Below are positions 23,319 to 32,464 of a stretch of 64,000 bases of DNA, piece by piece. Origin of the DNA: Mycobacterium sp. ACS4054. GTDB taxonomy: Bacteria > Actinomycetota > Actinomycetes > Mycobacteriales > Mycobacteriaceae. The stretch is from the NCBI RefSeq assembly GCF_001667275.1, contig NZ_LZHV01000061.1:1-64000 (forward strand). The letters are read 5' to 3'. Within the stretch, counting starts at the first letter, position 1. Each line of letters begins with the position of its first letter. The notes beneath the pieces were generated by a model. It did not search any database. It was not told where the DNA came from and saw nothing but the letters and a program-made list of their open reading frames with translations. The position numbers and the translations under genes are program-made.

Positions 23319-26300
23319 GGGTGGCGCGAGGCTTCCTGGGCGAGTTGCACTCTCGAGCTGAGGCCTAGCTTGGAGTAGACGTGGCCGAGGTGGGCTTGCA
23401 CGGTGCGCGCGGAGACGAATAACCGCGCGGCAATATCCTTGTTCGGGAGTCCCTCGCTGACGAGCCGCACCACGTTGATCTCCGCGGGGGTCAATGAATC
23501 CCAGCCGGCTGCCGGCCGTTTGCGCTCGCCGCGTCCGCGTCTCGCATAGGCGATCGCTTCGTCGATGGACATGGCTTCACCTTCGGCCCATGCTTCCTCG
23601 AATGCGTTGTCGCCCATAGCCGCACGCAGCTCAGCCACCGACGCGTCATGCGACGCTTCGTAGATTTTGAAGCGCACGTACCCGCGGCGAAGGCGATCTG
23701 CCTGCGCCGCTCCGAACAGGCGAGCGGCTTCTTGGTGGTTGCCAGCGTCGGCGGCAAGGGTCGCGAGGCACTCGAGCACCTCAGGAAGTAGCCATCGACC
23801 GTTGCCACTGACCGAGCCCGTCAGGGCCTCGCAGGCGTCACGCTCGGCCAGGTTGCGATCGCGCTGCGCGATCGCGACGCGCGCACGAGTCACGTGCGCT
23901 TGAACTAGATGCAAACCAGTGGCTACGGCGACGACTTCGTCGGCGAAGCGCCGTGCCGCTTCCAGATCGCCCTGCGCGAGCGCAAGTTCCGCGATTGGGA
24001 CGACATTGACAACCGCCAGTCGAGGCTGGATGTCCATCAGTTGCCGCGCTCTCTCAACGGCACCGGCCGCCGCCTCTAGATCACCCGCGGCTAGCGTCGC
24101 GACGGCCAAGGCGGCGTACGCAAAGCCCTGGTTGAAGGCGCCGAGGTCGGCCGCCGCCTCCACGCCGGCGGTCGCGGCGTTTTGGGCCGCGCTCGTGTCA
24201 CCCGACCAGGCGAGCAGGTGTCCCAAACTGATCAGGCTGCACATCCTCCACATCTGGTCGTTCGCGGCTTCCGATTCGACGGCCAGGGAACGGAATTCAG
24301 CGACGGCTCCGGCGAGATCCCCCTCCCACTGCCGTGCCAGGGCAACGCACCAGCGGCACCCACGTGAGCTGTACCCGTCACCGATGGCGTCGGCGACATG
24401 ACGGCCTTCTTCGCCTGCCGCGCGCGCCGCGATCGCGTCACCCTTTCCGGTTACCGCCGCAAACGCCTGGTAAGCCAGGATCTGGCTGAGGCTCCAGTCG
24501 TCGCCCAATGCGCGGGCGAGGCCGAGCGCCTCGTCAAAGTATGGGCCCGCGGCCTCGGGGTCGTAGGCAGCGATGAGCCCGCAACCGGCAAGCGCCCGCA
24601 CAAGCAAGGCCGGGTCACCGACCTCACGCGCGATCGCGAGAGCCTCCAACGCCTCGACGTCGTCGTAAATACTCTGGGCGGCACCGAGTGTGGCTTTGTC
24701 GGCGAGCGCTCGAGCGCGAACTGCGGGTGGCAGATCGATACGGTGCGAAGTCGCGTCGCCGAGTGCAGCGTCGAACCACGCCATCCCCTCCTGGACGCGC
24801 CCCCGGGTGACCCATAGCGGGTGCAATGCCGACGCGAGCTGCAACGCCGTTGCGATTTCTGCATTTTCTCGACACCACGCGAATGCAGACCGCAGGTTGT
24901 CGATCTCGGTTTCGGCAAGCTCGACGCGCCGTTGATGGCCCGAGCGGCCGGGAGTGTCCAGCAGGGTCGCCGCCTTGGTGTAGTGATCGCGGTGGCGGGT
25001 GCGAACCGCGTCGGCTTCGCCGGATTCGCTCAGCTTCTCAAGAGCGTATTGGCGGACCGTCTCCAGCATTCGGTAGCGCGTCCCGAAGTCGCTGTCGTCG
25101 GCCACGACGAGCGACTTGTCGATGAGCAATGTCAGCTGATCGAGGGTCTGGTAGCGCTCGATGTCGCTGTCGGCGCACACGGCCTGCGCCGCATCAAGGT
25201 CGAATCCACCCATGAAAACCGCGGCCCGGCGGAACAGGACACGTTCGGGCTCGGTCAACAGCGCATGTGACCAATCGACCGAAGCCCGGAGTGTCTGTTG
25301 TCGGCGCACGGCCGTTCGCGCTCCGCCGGTCAGCAGCCGGAAACGGTTGTGCAGGCTGTCGAGAATCTGCACTAACGAGAGCGCCCTAACCCTTGCGGCA
25401 GCAAGCTCTATCGCCAGCGGTATGCCGTCGAGGCGCCGGCAGATCTCGGACACCGTTTCCGAGTTCTCCTCGTTCACAACAAAGTCAGCCCGCACCCGGC
25501 GCGCGCGGTCGGTGAACAGCGCGACAGCCTCACCGGCCAGCGACAGGGAGGGCACCGCCCACGCGACTTCGCCCGCCACTCGGATCGGCTCACGGCTGGT
25601 GGCGAGGATTGTCACCGCCGGGCAAGTCGCCAGCAGCGCAGCGGTTAGCGAGGCACACGCGTCGATCAGGTGCTCGCAGTTGTCCAAGACGATGAGCATG
25701 TGCCGACCGGCGATCACCCGGGTGAGCGTGTCCATCGTCGAGCGGCCGGCCTGGTCGGGCAACCCAAGCGCGCGAGTCGCCGCAACCGGTACGGTGTCGG
25801 CTTCGGCGATCGGCGCCAGATCCACGTACCACACTCCGTCGGCGAAATCGCTCTCCATCTCGTCCGCGACCTGCACTGCCAAACGTGTCTTGCCGACGCC
25901 ACCCGCCCCGGTCAATGTCACGAGCCGGTTCTCGCCGACGATCTGCCGCACGGTCTTCATTTCGGCGCCGCGGCCGACGAAGCTCGAAAGTTGAGGCGGA
26001 AGATGTTGTTTTCCAGTCGTTTTCGATGCGCGCAGGGGTGGGAAGTCATTGCGGAGGCCGGCGTGACACAACTGCGTTACCCGCTCGGGCCGCGGCAGGT
26101 CCCGCAACGGGTGGGTGCCCATATCAAGCAGCCATGTTTCGGCAGGGAGCGCGTCGGCGATCAGATCACTTGTCGTAGCTGACAGGACCGTCTGGCCCCC
26201 GTGAGCCAGATCGCGCAGCCGCGCGGTCCGGTTGATGGTCGGCCCGACATAGTTTGCTTCGTCCCGCAGTCGCACTTCGCCGGTATGGAGCCCGATCCGA

Positions 26301-26623
26301 AGGCTGATTGGCGCGAGCGGCGTGAGCTGCAGCCGCAGCGCAAACGCGACCGCGTCGCTGGCACGGGCGAAGGCTACGACGAAGCTGTCACCCTCGCCTT
26401 GCTCCACCGGGCGCACCCCCCTGTACTCGTCCACCAGGTCCGACACCGCGCGGTCCAAGCGCGCGACAGCGGCGCTCATTTCGTCGGGCTGGGTCTGCCA
26501 GAGCCGCGTCGAACCCTCGACGTCTGCGAGCAGCAACGTCACCGTTCCAGTCGGGAGCTCGCTCAGGCCCAAGTCGCTCCAGTTCGATAGCGGCGTTTCG
26601 GTGCGCCGGTCGGTCTCAGTCAT
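23315..26623 (-). CDS. Class III cyclase domain - NB-ATPase - TPR - LuxR transcriptional regulator
   Basis: The 1102-residue protein belongs to the mycobacterial cyclase-LuxR regulators (like Rv0386, Rv1358 and Rv2488c). Residues 25-190 form a class III nucleotide cyclase domain with metal-binding Asp34 (LLADVEGST) and Asp79 (GEGDSF) and a conserved NRTARLRDLAHGGQ. A P-loop GAGGVGKT (239-246) and LIVLDNCEH start an NB-ARC/AAA-type ATPase, followed by many helical repeats. The last 65 residues carry a LuxR helix-turn-helix (LTPAEINVVRLVSEGLPNKDIAARLFVSARTVQAHL). I start at MTETDRR; longer starts are possible. Whether the cyclase is active is uncertain. It is convergent with the CMD gene and not part of the H37Rv order here. 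Confidence 0.9.
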   Translation of the reverse strand: MTETDRRTETPLSNWSDLGLSELPTGTVTLLLADVEGSTRLWQTQPDEMSAAVARLDRAVSDLVDEYRGVRPVEQGEGDSFVVAFARASDAVAFALRLQLTPLAPISLRIGLHTGEVRLRDEANYVGPTINRTARLRDLAHGGQTVLSATTSDLIADALPAETWLLDMGTHPLRDLPRPERVTQLCHAGLRNDFPPLRASKTTGKQHLPPQLSSFVGRGAEMKTVRQIVGENRLVTLTGAGGVGKTRLAVQVADEMESDFADGVWYVDLAPIAEADTVPVAATRALGLPDQAGRSTMDTLTRVIAGRHMLIVLDNCEHLIDACASLTAALLATCPAVTILATSREPIRVAGEVAWAVPSLSLAGEAVALFTDRARRVRADFVVNEENSETVSEICRRLDGIPLAIELAAARVRALSLVQILDSLHNRFRLLTGGARTAVRRQQTLRASVDWSHALLTEPERVLFRRAAVFMGGFDLDAAQAVCADSDIERYQTLDQLTLLIDKSLVVADDSDFGTRYRMLETVRQYALEKLSESGEADAVRTRHRDHYTKAATLLDTPGRSGHQRRVELAETEIDNLRSAFAWCRENAEIATALQLASALHPLWVTRGRVQEGMAWFDAALGDATSHRIDLPPAVRARALADKATLGAAQSIYDDVEALEALAIAREVGDPALLVRALAGCGLIAAYDPEAAGPYFDEALGLARALGDDWSLSQILAYQAFAAVTGKGDAIAARAAGEEGRHVADAIGDGYSSRGCRWCVALARQWEGDLAGAVAEFRSLAVESEAANDQMWRMCSLISLGHLLAWSGDTSAAQNAATAGVEAAADLGAFNQGFAYAALAVATLAAGDLEAAAGAVERARQLMDIQPRLAVVNVVPIAELALAQGDLEAARRFADEVVAVATGLHLVQAHVTRARVAIAQRDRNLAERDACEALTGSVSGNGRWLLPEVLECLATLAADAGNHQEAARLFGAAQADRLRRGYVRFKIYEASHDASVAELRAAMGDNAFEEAWAEGEAMSIDEAIAYARRGRGERKRPAAGWDSLTPAEINVVRLVSEGLPNKDIAARLFVSARTVQAHLGHVYSKLGLSSRVQLAQEASRHP

Positions 26624-26776
26624 GTTAGCCAGCATGCGTCGTCTGCACGGCCCAATCATCAGCCGAACCGCCTAGATGCCCGCCCGCATGCATTCGGTTG
26701 GTCTAGGCCAATTGGCCGATGCGTTAGGCCGTCGGGAGGCCCCATAGTGACCTGGTCGGAGTCAAAGGAGATAGGG

Positions 26777-27964
26777 ATGAACACAACCACCTCGATCGAT
26801 GCCCACTTCACGACGGGGGTTCTGCACGGCCACTACGACAGTCGCTTCGAGGATCTGGTCGCGGCCCTCGCCGACGAGGTCACGACCGGCGGCGAGCTCG
26901 GTGCCGCGATCGCCATCGACGTCGACGGCGAGCTCGTCGTGGACATCTGGGGCGGGCACGCCGACAGGGCGAGAACCCGCGAATGGTCGCAAGACACCAT
27001 CGTCAACGTCTTCTCCAGCACGAAGAACGTGACCGCCCTGGCGGCATTGATGCTCGTCGACCGTGGCCTACTGGACCCGTTCGCTCCCGTCGCCAGGTAC
27101 TGGCCCGAGTTCGCCGCCAACGGCAAGCAGGACATCGAGGTGCGCCACATCCTGAGCCACACCTCCGGGGTGTCCGGCTGGGAGATGCCCTTTTCCCTCG
27201 AAGACGTCTACGACTGGGACAAATCCACTTCGCAGCTGGCCGCCCAGACACCGTGGTGGGCACCCGGCACCGCGTCCGGCTACCACGCCGTGACCATCGG
27301 CCACCTGGTCGGTGAACTCGTCCGGCGGATCACCGGCACGACTCTGAAACAGTTTGTGCGAGAGCAGATCGCCGAGCCGCTGGGCGCCGACCTGCAGATC
27401 GGCGCCCGGCCGGAGGACGATCACCGAATCGCCGAGCTGGTGCCGCCCCCGCCGCTGGACGTGCCGCTGGACGCGGTCCCCCACGATCACCCCATGTACA
27501 AGACGTTCGCCGCAATTCCCCCCACGCCGGAGGCCGCGCTGGCGGCGGAGACGACCGCGTGGCGCCGCGCGGAGATCGGCTCGGCCAACGGGCACACCAA
27601 CGCGCGCTCACTGGTTCGCGCCCTATCGCCAATTGCTTTGGGCGGCAGAGCCAATAGCGTACGGATCCTAGGGTCCGACGCCATAGACCTGATCTTCCAG
27701 GAGCAGGCCAACGGCACCGATCTGGTGCTGGGCATGCCTGCGCGGTGGGGCATCGGCTTCGCCCTGCCCCACGCCGAGGCCGTGCCCGACATCCCCAACG
27801 AAAGAGTCTGTTACTGGGGCGGTTGGGGCGGGTCAATGGCGGTCATGAACCCCGACCGCCGCACGACGTTCGCGTATGTCATGAACAAGATGGGGCAAGT
27901 CACGTCGGCCGGCACCGATCGGACGCGCAGATACGCGCGGCTGATCTACGAGGGACTCGGCTGA
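26777..27964 (+). CDS. Beta-lactamase-fold esterase (class C/EstB/LipP type)
   Basis: The 395-residue serine hydrolase has the SxxK motif in FSSTKNVT (nucleophile Ser, base Lys), a Tyr motif in SGYHAVTIG, and a C-terminal YWGGWGGSMAVM replacing the KTG triad, as in EstB-type esterases. It probably hydrolyses short-chain or peptide-like esters rather than beta-lactams. No signal peptide is visible, so it is likely cytosolic. It is divergent from the large LuxR regulator (153 bp), which may control it, and convergent with the aldo/keto reductase 7 bp away. Confidence 0.88.
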   Translation: MNTTTSIDAHFTTGVLHGHYDSRFEDLVAALADEVTTGGELGAAIAIDVDGELVVDIWGGHADRARTREWSQDTIVNVFSSTKNVTALAALMLVDRGLLDPFAPVARYWPEFAANGKQDIEVRHILSHTSGVSGWEMPFSLEDVYDWDKSTSQLAAQTPWWAPGTASGYHAVTIGHLVGELVRRITGTTLKQFVREQIAEPLGADLQIGARPEDDHRIAELVPPPPLDVPLDAVPHDHPMYKTFAAIPPTPEAALAAETTAWRRAEIGSANGHTNARSLVRALSPIALGGRANSVRILGSDAIDLIFQEQANGTDLVLGMPARWGIGFALPHAEAVPDIPNERVCYWGGWGGSMAVMNPDRRTTFAYVMNKMGQVTSAGTDRTRRYARLIYEGLG

Positions 27965-27971
27965 CGGGTAA

Positions 27972-29057
27972 TCAGTAAGGCCGCCCACCTTCGGGCATCA
28001 CGTACTCGGAGATCGGTGCGGATACACCGTTGACCGACGTCCCGCCGTTGAGAATGCCCGGCGCCATCTCCAGCATGTTGTTCGGAAAACCGAACTTCGG
28101 CCTGGTCAGCTCATCGAGCCGGGTTAGTTCGTCGGCGCTCAGGCTCACGTCGACGGCGCGGAGGTTGTCGTCCAGTTGGGAGAGCCTGCGCGCCCCGATG
28201 ATCACGGACGAGACCGCTGCCTGCGCGTGCACCCAAGCCAGCGCCACACTGGCGACGGTCGTTTGATGGGCCTTCGCGATGGTCTCGAGTTCGTCGATCA
28301 GCGCGTAGGTATTCTCGTTCAGGAAGGCGTTGACCATCGCGCCACGGTCGGCGTCCCGCCCGCCGGCATTGGCCCGGGTGTACTTGCCGCTGAGCACGCC
28401 ACCCTTGAGCGGCGACCACGGTGTGATGCCGAGGCCGAATTCGGACGCCATCGGAACCAGTTCCTGTTCGATCGAGCGTTCCAGCAGCGAGTACTCGACC
28501 TGCAGGCCGACGAAACTCGACCAGCCGCGGAACTTAGCAATCAGGTTGGCCTGGGCGATCTTCCACGCCGGGGTGTCCGAGACGCCGATGTAGCGCACCT
28601 TGCCCGCGCGAACCAGGTCGTCGAGCGCCGCCATCGTTTCGTCGATTGGCGTGTTCGCGTCCCAGATGTGTAGCCAGTACAGGTCGATGTAGTCGGTTTG
28701 CAGACGCCGCAGCGAGTTTTCGCACGCGTTGATCAGCGACTTGCGGCCGGAGCCGCCACCGTTGGGATCGCCCGGGTACAAGTTGCCGCTGAACTTGGTG
28801 GCGATGACCAGCCGATCCCGGCGGCCGGCGTCGCGCCCGATGTGATCGCCGATGATCTTCTCGGAGTGGCTTCGGGTGTAGAAATTGGCGGTGTCGATGA
28901 AGTTACCGCCGAGGTCGGTGTATCGATCGATGATCTGTTGGGACTCTTCCACACTGGTGCCCCAGCCGAGGTCCTCGCCGAACGTCATGGCGCCCAGGCA
29001 CAACGGGCTGACGCGTAGGCCAGAGCGTCCGAGTGTCACGTACTGATCCAGGGGCAT
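27972..29057 (-). CDS. Aldo/keto reductase
   Basis: The 361-residue AKR has the catalytic tetrad Asp55 and Tyr60 (NFIDTANFYTRSHSE), Lys88 (VIATKFS) and a His near 131 (DLYWLHIWD). The C-terminal nucleotide-binding region is SSVIIGARRLSQLDDNL. It reduces aldehydes or ketones with NADPH. A divergent MarR gene starts 58 bp away, and the intervening DNA carries two AACTTGTTC/AACTAGTTC repeats. That is the arrangement of a MarR-controlled detoxification enzyme. ATG start verified by family alignment from memory. Confidence 0.9.
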   Translation of the reverse strand: MPLDQYVTLGRSGLRVSPLCLGAMTFGEDLGWGTSVEESQQIIDRYTDLGGNFIDTANFYTRSHSEKIIGDHIGRDAGRRDRLVIATKFSGNLYPGDPNGGGSGRKSLINACENSLRRLQTDYIDLYWLHIWDANTPIDETMAALDDLVRAGKVRYIGVSDTPAWKIAQANLIAKFRGWSSFVGLQVEYSLLERSIEQELVPMASEFGLGITPWSPLKGGVLSGKYTRANAGGRDADRGAMVNAFLNENTYALIDELETIAKAHQTTVASVALAWVHAQAAVSSVIIGARRLSQLDDNLRAVDVSLSADELTRLDELTRPKFGFPNNMLEMAPGILNGGTSVNGVSAPISEYVMPEGGRPY

Positions 29058-29074
29058 AGAGGCCGCTTTCTGGT

Positions 29075-29114
29075 AACTTGTTCGATTATGTTTTTGTACA
29101 TCTCTAAACTAGTT
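29075..29114 (+). promoter_or_regulatory. Candidate MarR operators between AKR and marR genes
   Basis: AACTTGTTC at 29075-29083 and AACTAGTTC at 29107-29115 are near-identical nine-mers 32 bp apart (about three helical turns). The second contains the perfect palindrome AACTAGTT and sits immediately before the MarR start codon. The region between is AT-rich (ATTATGTTTTTGTACATC) and suits overlapping promoters. Confidence 0.45.
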
Positions 29115-29115
29115 C

Positions 29116-29544
29116 ATGTCTGAACGATCTGGCAAGTCGGCGGCGGTCGACGCCGCCAGAATCTGGTCGCTGAACTACCGGGTGCTGCTGTCGGTCATCT
29201 CGTGCGCCGAGGCTGACATCTGCGCACTGGGACTCGAGTCCAAGGAGTTGTTCCTGCTCGCGGAAATCGACGAGCACCCCTACCCGGCCGAACTCGCGGC
29301 AACGTTGAGCATGCCCAAGGCGACGGTCACGGTTTACCTCAAACGGCTCGAGGCCGCCGGCTTCGTGCGTCGCGAGATCGACGCCACCGATCTGCGGCGT
29401 CATCGACTGCTGCTCACGCCGGCCGGGCGCAAAGCCGCCACCGACGGCCTGGCGTTGCTGTCCGCCGAGTTCGACAAGCGTCTCGGCCGCCTCACTGTCG
29501 CGCAGCGAAAAGACCTGAAGAATCTCCTCGAAAAGATCCTGTAG
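29116..29544 (+). CDS. MarR-family transcriptional regulator
   Basis: The 142-residue winged-helix regulator has ELAATLSMPKATVTVYLKRLEAAGFVRREIDATDLRRHRLLLTPAG, the MarR recognition helix and wing. It is divergent from the aldo/keto reductase and probably represses both genes through the repeats between them. It ends 35 bp before purD. No Cys-based redox switch is obvious beyond Cys30 and Cys35 in ISCAEADICALG, which could sense oxidants. Confidence 0.9.
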   Translation: MSERSGKSAAVDAARIWSLNYRVLLSVISCAEADICALGLESKELFLLAEIDEHPYPAELAATLSMPKATVTVYLKRLEAAGFVRREIDATDLRRHRLLLTPAGRKAATDGLALLSAEFDKRLGRLTVAQRKDLKNLLEKIL

Positions 29545-29579
29545 GCGTTTGGCGTTTGCCCGGGCTAGTCTGACGTGTC

Positions 29580-30848
29580 GTGCGAGTCCTGGTGATCGGT
29601 TCGGGTGCCCGAGAACATGCGCTGCTGCTGGCGCTTCGGAAAGACCCGCAGGTCACGGCGCTATCCATTGCTCCCGGCAACGCCGGCACCGCCCGGGTGG
29701 CCGAGCAGCACGACGTCGACATCACCTCGAGCGAGGACGTCGTCGCCCTGGCGCGCGACGTCCGGGCCGACCTGGTGGTCATCGGTCCCGAGGTGCCGCT
29801 GGTGCTGGGCGTGGCCGACGCCCTGCGAGCCGCCGGTGTCGTCTGCTTCGGGCCCGGCAAGGACGCCGCGCGCATCGAGGGTTCCAAGGCCTTCGCCAAA
29901 GAGGTGATGGCCGCCGCGGGCGTGCGCACGGCGGACAGCGAAACCGTCGACAGCCCCGCCCATTTGGACGCCGCGCTGGACCGGTTCGGGCCGCCGGTCG
30001 GCGACCCGGCCTGGGTGGTCAAAGACGACCGGCTTGCCGCCGGCAAGGGCGTGGTGGTGACCGCGGATCGCGGTGTCGCACGAGCGCACGCCGCCGGGCT
30101 GCTCGAGGCGGGCCACCCGGTGCTGTTGGAGTCGTTTCTGGACGGACCCGAGGTGTCGCTGTTCTGCGTGGTCGACGGCGAAACCGTGGTGCCGTTGCTG
30201 CCGGCGCAGGATTTCAAGCGTGTCGGCGACGGCGATACCGGGCCCAACACCGGCGGCATGGGCGCTTACGCGCCCGTCGCGTGGCTTCCCGACGAGGTGT
30301 ACCGGGACATCGTCGGTAATATCGTCGAACCCGTTGCGGCCGAGATGGTTCGGCGCGGCAGCCCGTTCAGCGGGCTGCTGTACGTCGGGCTGGCGATCAC
30401 CGGCAACGGGCCGGCCGTGGTCGAATTCAATTGCCGCTTCGGCGATCCCGAGACCCAGGCCGTGCTGGCGCTGCTGGAATCGCCGCTCGGGCAGCTGCTG
30501 TACGCGGCCGGTACCGGCAAGCTGGCCGACTTCGGTGAGCTGCGCTGGCACGAGGGAGCGGCCGTGACGGTAGTGCTGGCGGCGGAGAACTATCCCGGCC
30601 GTCCCCGGGTCGGGGATGTGGTCGCCGGCTCCGAAGTCGAGGGGGTGCTGCACGCGGGCACGGCGCGGCGCGACGACGGCGAGGTCGTGTCGTCGGGCGG
30701 CCGGGTGCTGTCGGTGGTGGGTACCGGCGCCGACCTCGCCGCGGCGCGGGAACGAGCATACGAGCTGATGCGTTCGATCCGATTGCCGGGCAGCCACTTT
30801 CGCGGCGACATCGCGCTGGCGGCCGCGGAGGGCAAGATCAGCGTCTAG
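29580..30848 (+). CDS. purD: Phosphoribosylamine-glycine ligase PurD
   Basis: PurD, 422 residues with a GTG start, catalyses the second step of de novo purine synthesis: phosphoribosylamine + glycine + ATP to GAR. It shows the N-terminal VLVIGSGAREHALLLAL, the ATP-grasp region with VVKDDRLAAGKGVVV, GPEVSLFCVVDGE, and the PurD signature RFGDPETQAVLALLESPLGQLL. The length equals the M. tuberculosis enzyme. Its stop overlaps the stop of ggtA by four bases on the other strand. The neighbouring marR gene just upstream is not present at this point in H37Rv. Confidence 0.96.
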   Translation: MRVLVIGSGAREHALLLALRKDPQVTALSIAPGNAGTARVAEQHDVDITSSEDVVALARDVRADLVVIGPEVPLVLGVADALRAAGVVCFGPGKDAARIEGSKAFAKEVMAAAGVRTADSETVDSPAHLDAALDRFGPPVGDPAWVVKDDRLAAGKGVVVTADRGVARAHAAGLLEAGHPVLLESFLDGPEVSLFCVVDGETVVPLLPAQDFKRVGDGDTGPNTGGMGAYAPVAWLPDEVYRDIVGNIVEPVAAEMVRRGSPFSGLLYVGLAITGNGPAVVEFNCRFGDPETQAVLALLESPLGQLLYAAGTGKLADFGELRWHEGAAVTVVLAAENYPGRPRVGDVVAGSEVEGVLHAGTARRDDGEVVSSGGRVLSVVGTGADLAAARERAYELMRSIRLPGSHFRGDIALAAAEGKISV

Positions 30849-32428
30849 CAGCCCGCGGCCTGGCCGTCGCGGCGAGGGTCGCTCGCCGCAAGATACCCGC
30901 CGTCCAGGCGCCAGATCGCCTGGCAGCTGCCGAACTGGTTGTAGTCGTCGACGGCGACCAGGTCGTGTCCGCGCAGCCGAAGCTCGTCGAGCGTCGCCCG
31001 CGGGAAGCCCTTCTCGCAAGCGACCTGCAAGCCCTGGACCCACCGGAACCGTGGTCCGTCGCACGCGGCCTGCGGATTCTGGCCGTGATCGGCGATGCGC
31101 ACCATCACCTGCGTGTGCCCCTGCGGTTGCATCGTTCCACCCATCACTCCGAAGCTCATCACCGCGGCGCCATCCTTGGTGACGAAACCCGGGATGATGG
31201 TGTGGTAGGGCCGTTTTGCCGGCCCCACCCGGTTCGGATGGCCTTCGGCCGCAGCGAAATTCGCACCGCGGTTCTGCAACGATATGCCGGTGCCGGGCAC
31301 CACGACGCCGGATCCGAACCCCATGTAGTTCGACTGGATCATCGACACCATCGTCCCCGCGGCGTCGGCCGCGGTCAGATACACGGTTCCCCCGCTCGGG
31401 GCGCCCGCGGACGCCGGCATCGCCCGCGCGCGATCGATCAGCGCCGCGCGCCGCCTCAGGTATTCGTCGTCCAGCAGGCGCTCGGGTCGCACCGGCATGT
31501 ATTCGATGTCGGCGACGTAGGCCTGCGCGTCGGCGAAGGCCAGCTTCACCGCCTCGATCTGCAGGTGCACGCTGTCGGCGGAATCGACTGGGAGCGAGGC
31601 CATGTCGAAGTGTTGCAGGATTCCCAGGGCGATCAGGGCCACGATGCCGTGGCCGTTGGGCGGAATCTCGTGCACGGTGTACCCGCGGTAGGTGGCGCTG
31701 ATGGTCCCCACCCAGTCGGCACGGTGAGCGGCGAGGTCGTCCGCCCGCATCGCGCCGTCGTTAGCGCTGGCGTGCGCTTCGAGTTGGGCGGCCAGCTCGC
31801 CGCGGTAGAACGCCTCGCCGTTGCTCGCCGCGATCTTTTCGAGCGTGGTCGCCTGCTCGGGGAAGCGAAACCGTTCACCGGGTTTCGGCGCCCGGCCGGC
31901 GGGCATGAACGCCGGGGCGAATCCCGGCTGCTTCTCGAAGAGCGGCACTTGCGCTGCCCATTGCTGCGCGACGATCGGCGAGACCAGGAAACCGTTGCGG
32001 GCGTAGTGGATTGCGGGTTCGAAGAGCCTTTCGAACGGGAGCTTGCCGAACTTGGCATGCAACTCGGTCCATGCCGACACCGCGCCGGGCACGGTCACCG
32101 CGTTCCAGCCGACCGCCGGAACGGCATTGCCGCCGAAGTATTCCGGTGTCCAGGCCACGGGCGAGCGGCCGGACGCGTTCAGGCCGTGCAGCTGACGGCC
32201 GTCCCACACGATGGCGAAGGCGTCCGAACCGATGCCGTTGGACACCGGCTCCACCACGGTGAGGGTGATGGCGGTGGCGATGGCCGCGTCCACCGCGCTG
32301 CCGCCCTCGGCGAGCACCCGCAGGCCGGCCTGGGCGGCCAGCGGCTGTGACGTGCACACAACGTTTTCCGCCAGGATGGGCTTTCGCGGCCACGCGTAGG
32401 GGAAATCCCAGTCGAACGGTGCGGTCAC
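30845..32428 (-). CDS. ggtA: Gamma-glutamyltransferase-family protein GgtA (Rv0773c-like)
   Basis: The 527-residue Ntn-hydrolase of the gamma-glutamyltranspeptidase family shows the N-terminal part AAQAGLRVLAEGGSAVDAAIATA and SNGIGSDAFAIVWDG. The small subunit should start at the Thr in GGTVYLTAADAAGTMVSMIQSNYMGFGSG, followed by FGVMGGTMQPQGH. Members cleave gamma-glutamyl bonds or act as acylases. No signal peptide is visible, so it may be cytosolic, unlike exported Ggt. Convergent with purD; start is ATG. Confidence 0.9.
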   Translation of the reverse strand: MTAPFDWDFPYAWPRKPILAENVVCTSQPLAAQAGLRVLAEGGSAVDAAIATAITLTVVEPVSNGIGSDAFAIVWDGRQLHGLNASGRSPVAWTPEYFGGNAVPAVGWNAVTVPGAVSAWTELHAKFGKLPFERLFEPAIHYARNGFLVSPIVAQQWAAQVPLFEKQPGFAPAFMPAGRAPKPGERFRFPEQATTLEKIAASNGEAFYRGELAAQLEAHASANDGAMRADDLAAHRADWVGTISATYRGYTVHEIPPNGHGIVALIALGILQHFDMASLPVDSADSVHLQIEAVKLAFADAQAYVADIEYMPVRPERLLDDEYLRRRAALIDRARAMPASAGAPSGGTVYLTAADAAGTMVSMIQSNYMGFGSGVVVPGTGISLQNRGANFAAAEGHPNRVGPAKRPYHTIIPGFVTKDGAAVMSFGVMGGTMQPQGHTQVMVRIADHGQNPQAACDGPRFRWVQGLQVACEKGFPRATLDELRLRGHDLVAVDDYNQFGSCQAIWRLDGGYLAASDPRRDGQAAGC

Positions 32429-32464
32429 CTTCGCGAGCGTAACGCCACACCCGCGGGTCCGAAA

